A DNA stretch of 64,000 nucleotides from Rebecca billardiae RCC1528 (taxonomy: Eukaryota > Haptophyta): contig OZ251246.1 in the NCBI GenBank assembly GCA_965240325.2, positions 1,178,001-1,242,000 on the forward strand. The letters are read 5' to 3'. This document shows positions 41,128-53,134 of this stretch, piece after piece; the stretch's first letter is position 1; each line of letters starts with the position of its first letter. The translations under genes were made by a program, and so were the position numbers. The notes beneath the pieces were generated by a model. That model made no database searches. It saw only the letters and a list, made by a program, of their open reading frames with translations, and was not told the DNA's origin.

Positions 41128-44100
41128 CTCGGGCTTCTTCTGCGGCGACTCTGCAGACACCGAGATGTTGGGGCGCGAGCGCGCGCGCGCGGCGGGCGAG
41201 ATGGTGCGGCGGAGGAACTTGGACTTGAAGCGGCGCGCGGAGCGCATCACCGCCGCCGCCGTGCGCATCGTGATCCCGTCGATGGGCTCGGGCTTGACCG
41301 TCTTGTACGTCTCGCGCGCGAGGGGCGGCAGGTAGCCCGGCACGAGCCGCCGCTTCTCGTCGTACGTGGGGTGCGCGCGCAGCCGGTTGAGCATCTCCTC
41401 GTCCACCACCGCCTGCGCGCGCGCGGCGTGTGTGCGTGTGCGTGTGGGCGGGTTGGGCGCGCGGAGCACGGGTTAGGGTTAGGGTTAGGGTTAGGGTTGG
41501 GTGAGGAGCACGGGACGGCAGCCGCGGCACGCGCACGCGCACGGGGCGGGGGCGGCCGCGGCCCTCGCGAGAGGGGCGCGCGTGCGCTTGCTGCTTGCTG
41601 CTTGCTGCTTGCTGCTTGCTGCGTGCGCGTGTGCGCGTGCTGTGGCGCGTGCTGTGGCGCGCGCACCTTGACCTCTCGCACATACACGGGGTACGGGTGG
41701 AGCGTCGAGGGGGAGCCGCTGATGGCGGACGAGTAGACGACGCGCGGCTCCCCGGTGAGCGGGTGGCGCTCCTGCGCCTCCATCCAGCCCGCGGGCAGGG
41801 TGCGCCCGCACGCCAGCAGCGTCTCGCCCAGCCTGGCGCGCAAGCGGCGGCGCGCCGCGCGCGGCGAGTCGAGCGGCGTGAGCGTCCGGCCGCGCCGCGC
41901 CGGCAAGCGCTGCCCAGCGCTGCCCACGCGCGGCGCGCGGCGCGCGCGCGCGCACCACGCGAGCTCGGGCTCGACGAGCAGGTTGATCTTGAGCGCGGAG
42001 GCGGCGCCGACGAGGTGGGCGAGGGGCAGCGGGCGCGCGCGCAGCGCGCGCACGCGCATCTCCGCGTGGCGCGTGCCCGCCTGCTTGGACGCGGCGGCGC
42101 GCTCGGCCGCCTCGATGGCGGCGCACTCCAGCGCGTACGTGCGGCGCGTCTGGAGCAGCACGGACTCGATCTGGGAGGCGGGGGTGGCGTCGGCGACGGT
42201 GAGGGAGCGCCGCTTGGCGGAGAGCCGCTTCGAGCTCGCGCGGCGCGGCTCGGGCAGCGCCTCCTGCCCGAGCCCGCGGCCGAACAGCTCGGCGGGCGTC
42301 GGCAGCGGCGGCAGCGGCGCGCCGCCGCCGCCGCCGCCGCTCAGCTTGCGCCGCAGCCGCGCCGCCGCCTGCGCCGACTGGCGGTGGGAGACGCGGCGCA
42401 GCATGAGCGCGGCGGTGGAGGGCGGCGTGTCGGGCGCGGTGTCGTCCTCCTCCGCGCCGCCGCCCTCGGCCGCGCCGCGCGCGCGCAGCGCCCGCTCCTG
42501 CCGCAGGATGGCGGCGCTCACGGCCGACGCGCTCGCGGCCGAGTCGGCGTCCTCCGCGCCCGCGCGCGCGACCAGCGGCGGCAGCGTGTCTCGCCGCTCG
42601 TCGGTGCGGAAGTTGTAGTAGTACACGGCGCCCATCGCGTCGGCGGCGGCGGCGGCGTCGGAGGGCCGGCCGCCCGACGCGCGGCCCGCGGCCTCGTCCG
42701 GCGGCGCGGCGAACGCCGCCCAGCCGTCGAGGTGCGACCACTTGCGCTGCCGTCGGCCGTGCTGCGCGCGCTCTGCCGCCACGTGCGCGCGCATCGCCGG
42801 GAGGAGCGGGTGGCGGCGCGTGGCGACGCGCGGGAGGAGCGTGGACGCGTAGCCGTGCACGGACGGGGGCGCGGCGCCCGCGCCGTCGGCGAGCTCCGCC
42901 GGCGGCGAGGGCGGCGGCGTCACGTCCCCCAGCGGCTCATAGATCGCGTCGGAGGCGAGCGAGGCCGAGCGCGGCCTGAACGCGCCGCCGCCCGCCGCGC
43001 CGCGAGAGCTGCGGCGGCTGCCGGCCGAGCCGGCCGAGCCGCGGCGGCGCGCGGCGTGGGCGGCGCGCTCGGCGTCGGCGTCGGCGTCGGCGTCGTCCTC
43101 CGAGTCGGTGGGCGGCTCGGCGCGCTCGTACGCGTCGCCAAACTCGTCCTCCGCCTCCGCCTCCGCCTCCGCCTCCGCCCCGCCCTCCGCGCGCGCCACG
43201 CCCACGGCCTCCGCCTCCGCGCGGCCGAGCGGCCGCCAGTGCGCGGGCAGCGGCGCGACGGCCGCCTCGATGGCGAGGGGGAGGAGCCAGAGGTCGCGGC
43301 CGTCGGGCCGGCGGAGCTCGATGCCGACCGCGCGGCCGACCTCCTCCACCGCCTCCGGCGTCAGCCCGCCGTGCGCCGACGCCACCGCCGGGTGCGGTCG
43401 CATCTGCATCGATGCGAGGATGAGCGCCCACGGCGACGCGCCGTCGGCCGCGCGCCGCACCGCGCGCTCGTCGAGCCGGCTGATCGGCGGGTCTGTGGGG
43501 CGGTGCGCGCGCATCGCGTCGACCGCCGCGGCGGAGAGGCCGGCGGCGCGCCGCGCCATCGCCCACGCGAACCGCTTCTGCACGTCGTGCACGTCGGGCG
43601 CCACCCACGGCGTGCTTGCCTTGGGCGGCGGCGGCGCGAGCTCGGCGGCGGCGCGCGCCTCCGGGCTCATGCGCTTGGCGAGGGCGCGCACGGCGGCGCA
43701 CGCCTCGGCGAGGTCGAGCTTGAGCTTCTCGCGGCCGGAGTACCACGGGCGGAGGTTGTGCACCGTGCGCCGCGCCTCGGCCACCGCGGCGTCGAGCTCG
43801 GCCGCGCGCGTCGCGAGTCTGCGCGGCAGCCAGTAGCGCGCCGCGCGCACCTCCTCGCGCGGGGGGCACTCTGCTGCCAGCTGGCGCAGCAGGGCGCCCT
43901 GCGCCTCGAACGCGCAGAGCCGCGCCTTGAGCGGGCGCGTGCGCGGGCGCGGCAGCGTGTCGGGCTCGGGCTCGTCGCCCGCCTCGGACGCCGCCTTCGA
44001 GAGCAGCGCGGCGAGCGACGCGCCCGCGCTGTGGGCCACGCTCAGCTTGCGGCCGTGCGGGCCAGACGGCCGACGCCCGCCGCCCGCCGCCGCGCCGCCG

Positions 44101-46707
44101 GACGCGGACGCGGCGCCGGGCGAGCCGCCGCGATCGATCGAGCCGCGCCGGCTGGCGGCTCGGCTGCCGACGCGGCTGGCGCTGCCGCTGCCGCCGCCCG
44201 AGCCCGGCACGCTCACGCCCAGCTCGGCGTGCGGCGGCGCGCCGCCTCCGTCCGCGCCCGCGCCACCGCCCGCATAGTCTCCGAGCAGCGCGGCCATGCG
44301 GCGGGCGCCCGCCTGCACGCGCGCGCGGCGCTCGGCGATCTCGGCGGAGGTGTTGGCGACGGACGCGCGGCGGCGCAGCTCGGCGTCCACCTCGGCGCGC
44401 GCGCCCTCCGCGTCGGGCGCCGCCGCGCGCAGCCGCTCGCCCAGCTCGGCGAGTGCGCGCCTCACGTTCAGCTCCGCTCCCTCGGGGGTGGTCGACCACA
44501 CGACGGCGGCGCGCACGTCGCGCTCGTGCGCGGGCGGCGAGACGGCGGCGCCGAGGTGGGCGCGGGCGCAGAGCGCGCGCAGCGCCTCGAGCGCCGTGTC
44601 CAGCCGCGCAATGTCCGCGCCGCCGATCGCCGCGTCCGCCGCCGACGCGCCGCCGCGCCCGCCGCCGCCCGCGCGCGGCGACGGCATCGCGGAGGAGGCG
44701 GCCGAGTCCCAGCCGCCGCCCGGGCTCCAGAGGAGTCCGGACGAGCCGGACTTGGGGATGGCGAGCTTGGAGGTGAGGAGCGGCGGCGGCGAGTCGCGGC
44801 CGGAGGCGCCGAACGCCGACGGCGAGTCGCGGCCGGACGCGCGCGCCGAGCGCGCGCCCACCGCGCCGCCGACGCCGGACGCGCGCGCCGAGCGCGCCGA
44901 GCCGCCGCCCGAGCCGCCGCCGCCGCCGGGCGCGCCGCCGCCGCCGAGCGCGAGCTGACGCGTGTCCAGCGCCTCGCGCGCGGCGCCGAGCAGCTCCTTG
45001 GCCGAGGGCAGCGGGCCGTCGTTCCGCCGGCTGCTGTGCAGCTCGAGCACCACGTGCACGCACCCCTCGTCCGGCTGCTGCTCGTGGCACAGCCAGCGCC
45101 GCCGCTCGGCCGCGACCGCGGGCGGCGGCGCGGACGAGTGCGTGCCCGCGCTGCCGCCGAGCGGCGGCGGCGGCGCGCCGAGGTGCTGCGAGGTGCGCGC
45201 GGAGAAGGGGGCGTGCGCGCTCGGGCCCGGCGGCGGCGGCTCGTCGCTCGCGCTCATCGACGCGCGGTGCGCGCGCTGCGGCGGCCCCGCGACCGCGAGC
45301 AGCACCGCCGCCGCCGCCGCGTCCGCGCCCGCGGGCGAGCCTCGGCCTGAGGGCGGCGCAACGCCCGCGCCCGCGCCCGCGCCCGCGCCCGGCGGCGGCG
45401 GCGGCGCGGCGCCAAAGCCCGTGGCGGCGTGGATGGTGGTGTGCGGCCCGCGCTCGAGCCGCTCGAGCTCGTCCGCGCGCCGCGCCCCCTCCTCCGCGCC
45501 CCCCGGCTGCAGCGGCTCCACCCGCCATTGCTCGTCGTCCGCAAGACCGAGCGCGGACGCGAGGTCGGCGGCGAGGGCGGGCGCGAGCGCGGCGTGCGCG
45601 GCGCGCGCGTCGAGCCCGCCGCCCGCGCCGGGCGGCGCGCCGAGCACGCCGCGCAGGCGCTCGTCGGCCGGGTCCACCTCGACGCGCAGCACGAGCAGCG
45701 TCGGCGGCGCGTGCGCCAGCGCCTGCAGCTCGGCGAGCAGCGCGCGCTGCCCCGCGGCCGCGTCGAGCTGCGCGCGCGCCGCCTTGAGCTCGCGCTTGAC
45801 GGCGGAGGAGGCGGCCAGCTGCGCGGAGACGGCGATGCGGCGGCGCTGGAGGCCGTGCCACTCGGAGACGTCGAGCCACGCGAGCAGCGCGTCGTACGTC
45901 TTGAACGCGCCGCGCGTGTACGCCAGCGAGCGCCCGATGTTGCACAGCCGCTCGAAGGCCTCCGCGGCTGGCGGGCGGCTCGGCTGCACCTCCGCGATGC
46001 GCTTCTGCGCCTCTGCCAGCCCCTTGCGCACGCGCGCGAGGATCACCTTGGGCGTGTACTTGGAGCGGCCGCCGATCTCGCGGAGGAGGGAGCCCACCGC
46101 CTCGCGCGCGCCGCGCCGCCGCTCGCACTCCGCCGCCATCGCCTCCAGCGCCTCGCGCGTGTGCGAGCCGTCGAGGCGCGCCTTGGCCTCGGTCGCAGCG
46201 GCCGCGAGGTGGCCCACCACACCCACGAGCGCGGCCGACGCCCACGCGTGCTCGGCGGAGAGGGCGGCGGCCTCCTCGTGCGCGCCGTTGAGGAAGGCGA
46301 AGCGCTCCTCGTCGCGCAGCCGCTCGCGCACCGAGTGCTGCAGCGCCGCGCCGTTCATCGGCAGCTGCTGGTTCCCCAGCGAGACGCGAGGCGCGCTGCG
46401 CTCAGCCGTCTCGAGCGCGGCCGCTGCGGCCTGGAGCCACTGGCGCGGCGCGTTCTCAGCGCTCGAGGAGGCGTCGGTGGTGGGGAGGACGATGAGGGTG
46501 CGCACCGCGCCCGACTCGGCGCGCTGCGTCGAGACGAGCACGCTCGGCTTCCGCCGACCGCCCGCCACCGAGCCCACCACCGACGCCGCGCTCGACATGC
46601 CCCCGGGGTAGCCGCCGCCCGCGCCGCCGCCCGCGCCGCCGCCCGCCTCTGAGCGCGCGTAGGGCGTGGCGCAGCCCGAGCGCGAGGGCGTGCTCGAGGC
46701 GACGAGC

Positions 46708-46738
<31 letters not shown>

Positions 46739-46808
46739 ACGAGGGCGGCGGCGCGAGCCCGCCCGTCGCCGCCGAGCCGAACGAGGCGCCGAGCGAAGCG
46801 GCGCCGGA

Positions 46809-46840
<32 letters not shown>

Positions 46841-49238
46841 CGGCCGCGCCGCCGGCCGCCGGTCCGAGCGCGAGGCCGCTGCTGCCCATGCGGTACGGCG
46901 GCGGCGGCGGCGGCTCGCGGGGCGCGCCGTCGGAGGAGGAGAGCGAGTCCTGCGCGAGCGCCTGCGCGAACGCGCCCCCCAGCGCCGCCTCCGTCTCCGC
47001 GCCGTCCCCCGCCAGCACCCCGTCCGGCCCGGCCGCGTCGAAGTGGCGCAGCAGCAGCGTCAGGATGCGCGCCACGCCTTCGAAGTAGCGCAGGGCGGAG
47101 GAGTAGCGGTAGTAGTCGGCGGTGACGGCGGCGGGCATGGCCTCGCGCTCGCGCACGATCGCGCGCGCCGTCGCGCGCGCCTCCTCGATCGCGGGCGCGA
47201 GCGACTCGCGCGCGCTCGCCGCCGACAGCCCCGCCGCGGCCGCGCCCACGAGCGCGCGCCCGCCCGACGCGGCGCGCGCATACTCGGCCCAGCACTGCTC
47301 GGTGCCCGCGCGGTGCCGGCGGAGGCGGCGCTGCCACGCGAGCACGGCGGGGGTGAGCGTGTGCGCGTGCTCCGCGAGCGACGCGGCGAACATCGCGCGC
47401 CGCTGCCGCATCAGCTTGCTCAGCCGGATCGCGTGATACGCGCGGCCGAACGCCTGCACGGTGAGCACCGCCGCGCCGTACTCGGGCGCGCGCGCGGCCG
47501 CGGAGACGACGGCGACGCGCCGGCGGCGGAGGAGCTCGGCGCGCGCGCGCTCAGCGCGCTCGGCGCGGCGCTCGGTGGCCATGCGCTCGGCGTACTGCGC
47601 GCGGCTCTCCCCCGTCGCCACGAGCACCGACGCCACCTCCGCGTCGTGCGCGCGCTTCTGGCGCCAGTGCCACTGGATGGTGCGCGCCACCGCCTCGCGC
47701 TTGGCGCCCAGCCGGGCGCGCACGCGCCGCACGAGGCGGGAGCGGCGCCAGCCCATCGAGAGCGCGGCGGCGGCGGACGCGCGCTGCGCGACGGCGTGCG
47801 CGCGCGCGCGCTGCGCGCCGCTCGAGCCGTACAGCAGCGCCGCCACGTGCGCCCAGCCGGACTCCACGCCGCCGCCACCGGACCCCCCGCGCCCGCCGCC
47901 CGCGGTCGACGCCTCGAGCGCGCGCAGCTGCGCGAGCCGGCGCCGGCCGAGCACGCGGCCGTGGAGGAAGGCGGTGGCCTCGCGCATCGCGCGCAGCTCG
48001 GCGGCCGAGTGCCGCGCCTCCGGCGCGAACGGCGCGCACGCCGCGTTGTGCCGCGCCGTCTGCGCCAGCGCGCCGAACCAGTACAGCCCGAACGGGTCTG
48101 AGGCGGTGGGCAGCGGCAGCCGCCAGAAGTCGGAGGTGCAGCGCAGCACGCAGTTGAACCCGACCCACAGGTGCGCGCCGTCGCGCGGGCGCGCGCGCTG
48201 CGCGGGCGGCTGCGTGGCGTACTTGATGTCGTACCGCGAGAGCAGCTGCGGCGCCGCGGGCGGCGCCGCGGGCGGCGGGCTGCGCCCGCGCCGCGCCGCC
48301 GAGCGCGGCCGCGGCCGCGGCTGCGCCGTCCGCGTCCGCGGCGCCGCGCGCTCGCCCTCCGCCGCGGGCGCCGCGCCCGCCGGCGGCGGCTCCGAGCCGC
48401 CGTCCGCGTCGGCGTCGAGCGCGTCGGCTACCGCCAGCGCCATGTCCAGCGACGCGCGCCGCGCGTCGGCCGCGCCGCCGTCGCGCGCCGCCGCCGCCGC
48501 CGGCGCCGCCGGCGCGCGCGGCGCGTCGCGCGCGCGCCGCGCGCTCGACGGCCGCGGCCGCGGCAGCGCCGCCGCCGGCTGCGGCGGCGCGGCGGCGAGG
48601 GCGGCGTAGTGCTCGTGCGCGCGCTGCAGCGCCTGGACGAGGAGGAGCACGCTGATACGCATCTCCGCGAGCAGCGCTGCGCCCTCCTCGCGCAGCTGCC
48701 GCGCACGCTCGCCGTGGCCGCCGCGGTCGGACGCGAGGGCGGGCGCGGCGCCGCGCGCCGAGACCGGCGCGCGCCGCTGCGAGCGCGCGCGCGCGCCCGA
48801 GCCGTACGCGCCGGCGGCGTGCGGCGCGGCGGCGGCGGAGGCGGCGTGCGCGCGAGCCTTGCCCAGCGGCGCCGCGCCACCGCCGCCGCCGCCGCCGCCG
48901 CCGCCACCGCCGCCGCCCGCCGCCGCCGCGCCCGCCGCCGCCGCGAGGAGCCTGAAGCGCAGAGACACGTCGACCAGCGCGGACACCTGCGCCTCGTACG
49001 CGCGGGAGACGGCGGCGACGTCGTCGAGGGTCTCGCGGAGGGCGCCGCCGATACGGATTGACAGCGCGCGCGCGGAGGGCGCGCCGCCCTGCGCCGTGCG
49101 CAGCCGCTCGTACTCGGCCGCCGAGAGCGCGAGCGACGGAGGCACCGCGCTCGACGGCGGCGGCGCGCGGCGCGCAGAGGCCGGGCGGCGGCGCTCGCGC
49201 TCGGGCGACATGCGGCGCGGGTAATCGCGCACGAGCAT
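40918..49238 (-). CDS. Giant (2688-residue) WW/IQ-motif protein of unknown function
   Basis: Two exons, 49238-41667 and 41412-40918, join in phase 0 (VREVK to AVVDEEMLNRL). Most of the protein is Ala/Arg/Glu helix broken by poly-Gly, poly-Ala and Ser/Pro tracts. Visible parts are an IQ-like helix at about 516-533 (VARTIQWHWRQKRAHD) and a second near 589-613 (LTVQAFGRAYHAIRLSKLMR). There are several long coiled-coil-like segments, WW-like cores near 2005 (LPAHWRPL), 2163-2213 (GWAAFAAPPDE, then GAVYYYNFRTDERRDTLPP) and 2480-2515 (LPAGWMEAQERHPLTGEPRV), and a basic tail. IQ plus WW elements suggest a calmodulin-binding scaffold, perhaps cytoskeletal or ciliary, but I do not recognise the family. 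The continuous 7.6-kb open frame with consistent GC3 bias supports it. Opposite-strand frames of over 1200 codons are shadows. Confidence 0.75.
41473..41496 (+). repeat. Interstitial telomere-type repeat (TTAGGG)4
   Basis: Four perfect TTAGGG units within the only intron (41413-41666) of the giant gene. The pre-mRNA would read CCCUAA. The rest of the intron is GC-rich. Confidence 0.97.
41586..41620 (+). repeat. (GCTTGCT)5 minisatellite
   Basis: Five perfect 7-base units in the same intron as the telomere-type repeat. Confidence 0.97.
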
Positions 49239-49558
49239 GCTCTCGAGCGCGGGGGGCTTGTTGCGCTCGGCTGGCCAGCCGTGCGCCGCTCGGGCAGCGA
49301 GGCGCAGTGCGGCCCTCGCGCCCGCGGCTGTTGCAGCGAGTCGGGCAGCGCCGATGATGGCTGCTGTTGGGTTGGCTTGCGCGGAGAGAAAAAGTAACGA
49401 CGCGGGTCGCTCGAGCCCCTCGACGCCGCGTGCGTGCCGAGGAAACCGATTTGCTGCAGATTTTTTGGAGCGAAGATCCTGGCGGCGTCTTTTTCCCTAC
49501 TATTCCGGATCCCGGCCGCCGCGGCAACGACCGCCCTTTTTCCCCCGCCCGCCGAGCC
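49239..49558. promoter_or_regulatory. Divergent promoter between giant protein and FKBP genes
   Basis: 320 bp between opposite start codons. 49375-49500 is lower-GC and the most promoter-like part. No TATA box at a convincing position. Confidence 0.5.
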
Positions 49559-50038
49559 ATGGCGCAGCCGCACCTGCTGGTCACCTCGCCCGGCGACGGC
49601 GTGCACTTCCCGAAGGCGGGGGACACGGTGTACCTCCACTACACGGGCTCGCTGGACGATGGCACCGTTTTCGACAGCTCGCGCGGCCACGAGCCGCTCA
49701 GCTTCGTCCTCGGCCAGCACGGCGTGATCCCGTGCATGGAGGAGGCGGCGGGCGTCATGAGCACCGGCGAGTCGGCCACGCTCACGTGCCCGCCAAACTA
49801 CGCGTACGGGGACAAGCAGAACGGGCCGATCCCGCCCAACTCGACGCTCACCTTCGACGTGCAGCTCGTCCGCGTGCAGCAGCCCTCGTTCTGGGGCGCG
49901 CTCTTCTCGCAGGCGCAGGCGGGCGTACCTGCGCTGCAGACGCTGCTCGGACAGATGGGCTACGGACCGCCAGCGCCGCCGGGGGGCGCGGGCGGAGGCG
50001 CGCCCGCCGGGGGCATTCCCTCTCCCTTCGGCGGCTGA
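49559..50038 (+). CDS. FKBP-type peptidyl-prolyl isomerase
   Basis: 159 residues, intronless, one FKBP domain (about 5-115) and a Gly/Pro-rich tail. The order is canonical: SPGDGVHFPKAGDTVYLHYT, DDGTVFDSSRG (the ligand-contacting Asp is present), FVLGQHGVIPCMEEAAGVMS, ANYAYG-type NYAYGDKQNGPIPPNSTLTF, FDVQLV. The residue normally Trp at the base of the active site (VI.GWEE in FKBP12) is replaced: the motif reads VIPCMEE. Rapamycin/FK506 binding and isomerase activity may therefore be altered. No signal peptide, so probably cytosolic. Confidence 0.93.
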   Translation: MAQPHLLVTSPGDGVHFPKAGDTVYLHYTGSLDDGTVFDSSRGHEPLSFVLGQHGVIPCMEEAAGVMSTGESATLTCPPNYAYGDKQNGPIPPNSTLTFDVQLVRVQQPSFWGALFSQAQAGVPALQTLLGQMGYGPPAPPGGAGGGAPAGGIPSPFGG

Positions 50039-50920
50039 GTGCGCAGCGTGCCCCTCGCGCCGCGCGCCGCGCCGCCGAGGGCTCAGCCCACGACGCGGCG
50101 CCACGCCCCGCGCGGCTGCCGCGGGCCGCCCGATTCGACGCGCGGAGAGCCGCCGCTTCGGCCGCTTGCACCGGAGTGGCGCGCGGGCGGCCGGTACGTC
50201 GTCACCGCCGCCGGCCGTGCGTCCGACGACTGCTCAGCCCGAGGTCTGGGCGCGCGCCCGGCGGCATGTTGCCGCCAATCGGAGGCGGCGGTGCGACGCG
50301 GCGGCTGTCGTCAACGGCGCAGTACGCCGCCGCCTGATATGTGTGGCTCGGTGCCCGCGCCGTTGCGGTGACGCCGGCTGCGGTCTGCGGACGACTGGCG
50401 ACACGGCGCGGACGCGCCGCGCGCGCCGGCAGCGGGAATATATCGCGCGCGTCGCATACAGCCGACAACGCCGCGTTCCCGGTGTATACGCCGTCGTCAC
50501 ACGGTATCCGTCTGTCTCCGTCACCATCGTTCACTATATTTATCATCATGTCATGCGTCATGGTCATGCTGAGAAAGTCCGTGCTGCACTGCCGCAGTGG
50601 CCCTGATGCGTATTTGACACAGCAGCGCTGCTTCGTGCATCGCGCACGAGCGGCCGGGCAGCTCGCCCAGCAGCCTCGCGCGTCGAAGTGTCGCAGCAAC
50701 TGGCGGCGCGGGCCGAATAGGTTGCTCGTGCTGGTGGCGGATGTGGAAGATCAGATGCTGATGGTGCGGCTGACTCGGCGGCGGGGAGCACGGCGTCGTC
50801 GTGCTCCACCGCGTGCTGGTGTACATGCGATAAGCTGGGGAGCGGAGGCGTCGGCGCGCGGTGGCAAGTCGCGCCCAGCGTGGCGCCCGCCCACACGGCA
50901 TAGGGCCGCGGCTACGCCGC
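50039..50920. other. Intergenic between convergent genes
   Basis: 3' flanks of FKBP and the first carbonic anhydrase. GC-rich to about 50460, then mixed. No gene recognised. Confidence 0.5.
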
Positions 50921-52289
50921 TCACTCGATGAAGTCGACGATGCCCGAGGTGATCTCGTAGCTGCGGGTCGAGCGTAGCGCACGGCCGAGGCGGGCGAGGG
51001 CCGCATCGTGTCAGCGGTCGGCGCGACCCAGCCGGCGGGCCACGCGCACGCGGCGCGCGCTCGGCGCGGCGCTCGCGGCGCGCGCGCGCACAATGCGGCG
51101 ATCACAATCAGCTCGCCCGCCTTGATCTTCTTGGCGATCTGCGGGTCCTCGGAGAGCTTCTTGACCTGCGCCTGCGCGTTGGCGATCACCGCCTCGCGGT
51201 CACGCGCGTTCGGGTCCTGGATGTTGTCCAGCGTCTCCGAGCAGTACTCGAGCGAGTCCTTCATGTCGTTGAGCATCTCACGCAGCCGCGGCGACTCCTT
51301 GTTGATGGCGCTGCGCGGGAGACGCGCCGCCTTCACCGCGCCGCACCCCTGGTGGCCCATGATCACGACGAGCTTGATGCCGAGGTGGTGCACGGCGTAG
51401 TCGATGGTGCCGCCCACCTTGTCGCCGTACAGGTTGCCCGCGTTGCGCGTGACGAACACGTCGCCTGCGGGGGCGGCGAGGCGCGGGGAGGGCGGCGCAT
51501 GAGCCCGCGGGGCGGGGCAAGCGGGGGCGGGGCGGCGGAGGGCGCGCGTGCGGGGCGGCGCGCACCGAGGCCCTGGTCGAGCACGATCTCGATCGGCACG
51601 CGCGAGTCGGCGCAGCCGAGCACGGCGACCTTGGGCACCTGCCCCTTGATCAGCGCGCGGCGCTCGGCGGGCGAGAAGTCCGGGCGGTCGGCGACGCCCG
51701 TCCAGAAGCGCGTGTTGCCCGCCTTGAGGTCCTGCAGCAGCTCCTGCGGCGTCTTGTTCTTGATGTAGTTGTTGCGCGACTCGTGCAGCTCGACCGCCTC
51801 CTTCATCGTGGGCACCTGCGAGGTGAGCAGCATCTTGCCGTCCGCCGTCTTCGGCGTGAACGTCATCTCCGAGTCGAACGCCGCGCGCGAGGCCGAGCGG
51901 CGCATGCCGGCGGCGCCCGGGCCGACCGGCTTGGCGGACTTCACCGCCGGCGATGGCGCCGACTCCGAGTCGCCGGCCTCGGACCTGGCCTTGGAGACCG
52001 TGCGGTTAGTGTTGGGGCTCGCCACCATCGGCGTTGTCTGCGGCGTGCCCTGCACGATGTACTGGATCGGCGGCTGCTGCGGCGGCTGCTGCGGCGTCTT
52101 CTTCTGCCTCAAGACGAGCATCGCGCACATGAACACGTTCAGGACGAGCGCGCCGATGAACATCATGCCGAGCGTGACGACGCCGATGAGGAGCTGCGGG
52201 TTCACCTGCGAGAGCGACTGCAGCAGGATCATCGTGGGCGAGAGCTCCTCAGCCGCGGGCGGCGGGGGGGTGGCCGGCTGCGAGCGCAT
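50921..52289 (-). CDS. Beta-carbonic anhydrase, membrane-anchored (copy 1)
   Basis: Exons 52289-51566, 51464-51092 and 50960-50921 give 378 residues. An N-terminal membrane helix (LLIGVVTLGMMFIGALVLNV, about 33-52) and a Pro/Gln/Ser linker precede the catalytic domain. Zinc-site residues are intact: C226, D228 and R230 (CADSRVPIE), then H279 and C282 (GHQGCGAV). The core continues GDVFVTRNAGNLYGDKVGGT and ends FYEITSGIVDFIE. Beta-CAs interconvert CO2 and bicarbonate and serve carbon concentration in algae. The membrane anchor suggests action at a membrane, either plasma membrane or a plastid-envelope compartment. Intron 1 lies within the active-site region at the same place as in copy 2. Intron 2 (50961-51091), before the last 13 codons, is absent from copy 2. 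The last exon is only 40 bases. Confidence 0.93.
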
Positions 52290-52335
52290 CGTGTCGGTGG
52301 GCGTGTGAAGTGATGCGGGATGGGACGCACGGCAG

Positions 52336-52371
52336 GTTGAGGTTTGGGCGGTGCACCGCGCAAACCTCAAC
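52336..52371 (-). promoter_or_regulatory. Hairpin just upstream of carbonic anhydrase copy 1
   Basis: A perfect 11-bp stem (GTTGAGGTTTG with CAAACCTCAAC) encloses GCGGTGCACCGC, itself a palindrome, so the stem extends to about 15 pairs with one G-G mismatch and a TGCA loop. It lies 47-82 bp before the start codon, probably in the 5' UTR or core promoter. Copy 2 has no counterpart. Confidence 0.5.
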
Positions 52372-53134
52372 TCCTCGCCCTCGGGATTCTCGGCGAAAAG
52401 CGTGCGCAGTGAGCTCTCCACTGCCAGTGACCCGCTCTCCGCTCGCGCAACCACATACTAATTCGGCTGACTGGGCGGAATCGGTTCAGGCTGCCCATCG
52501 GACGGCCGTTGATGACAATGATGAGAGGACGACCAGAAAAACGTGCGGTGAAAAAAGGTTTGACGCCATTTTGACAAGGGCACAGGCCTTGCTGGCCGGG
52601 GTCTGAAGATAAGAGAGCTTGATGAGGGTGCGATGTGCAATATTCCGTTCGCGCCCGTGGTAGAAGCAAGGGCCGTGGTAGAAGCACCTCTTGACCGTGA
52701 GGACATCATCTTTCTTGATGGACGGTCCGTGCCGAAATGAGTCTGTGATGGCGCCGCCATCGATCGGTGAGGCAGAGCGAGTTGAGCTCGGAGCGAGTAT
52801 AGATCTGCTGTACACGCTACATCTGTCGCCACCTTCATCCTGCGCCCGCTCATACTGCTCGCTACTGCAGCGTCGTGACGATGGACGACCCGCGGCCGCA
52901 CTAGGTTCGGCGCCGCGGGACGTGGCGGCTGCAACTTCCTGTCGTCTCCGCGCTCGGCTCGGGGCGTCTGCCCGGTCTGATTGCGCCGCCGCCCGCCGCT
53001 GCTGCGCCTGGGCCGATCGCGGTGCTGTGCTGTGCTCTGTCTGAATGAAGTGACGCTGCGCGCCGCCGGCCCGGATCTCCCACCCGCCGGTCGCGCCGCC
53101 GCCCCTTGGCGCGTGCTGGCCGGCAGTGGGGTGC
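52372..53134. other. Intergenic between tandem carbonic anhydrases
   Basis: Promoter side of copy 1 and 3' flank of copy 2. A 16-base motif ending GTGGTAGAAGCA is duplicated near 52660-52690. Otherwise no feature recognised. Confidence 0.45.

Noticed and set aside
41595-45350. Plus-strand frame of over 1250 codons opposite the giant gene
   Set aside because: It is Arg/Ala-rich without motifs, a GC-bias shadow. The minus frame carries IQ- and WW-like motifs and continues for 7.6 kb.
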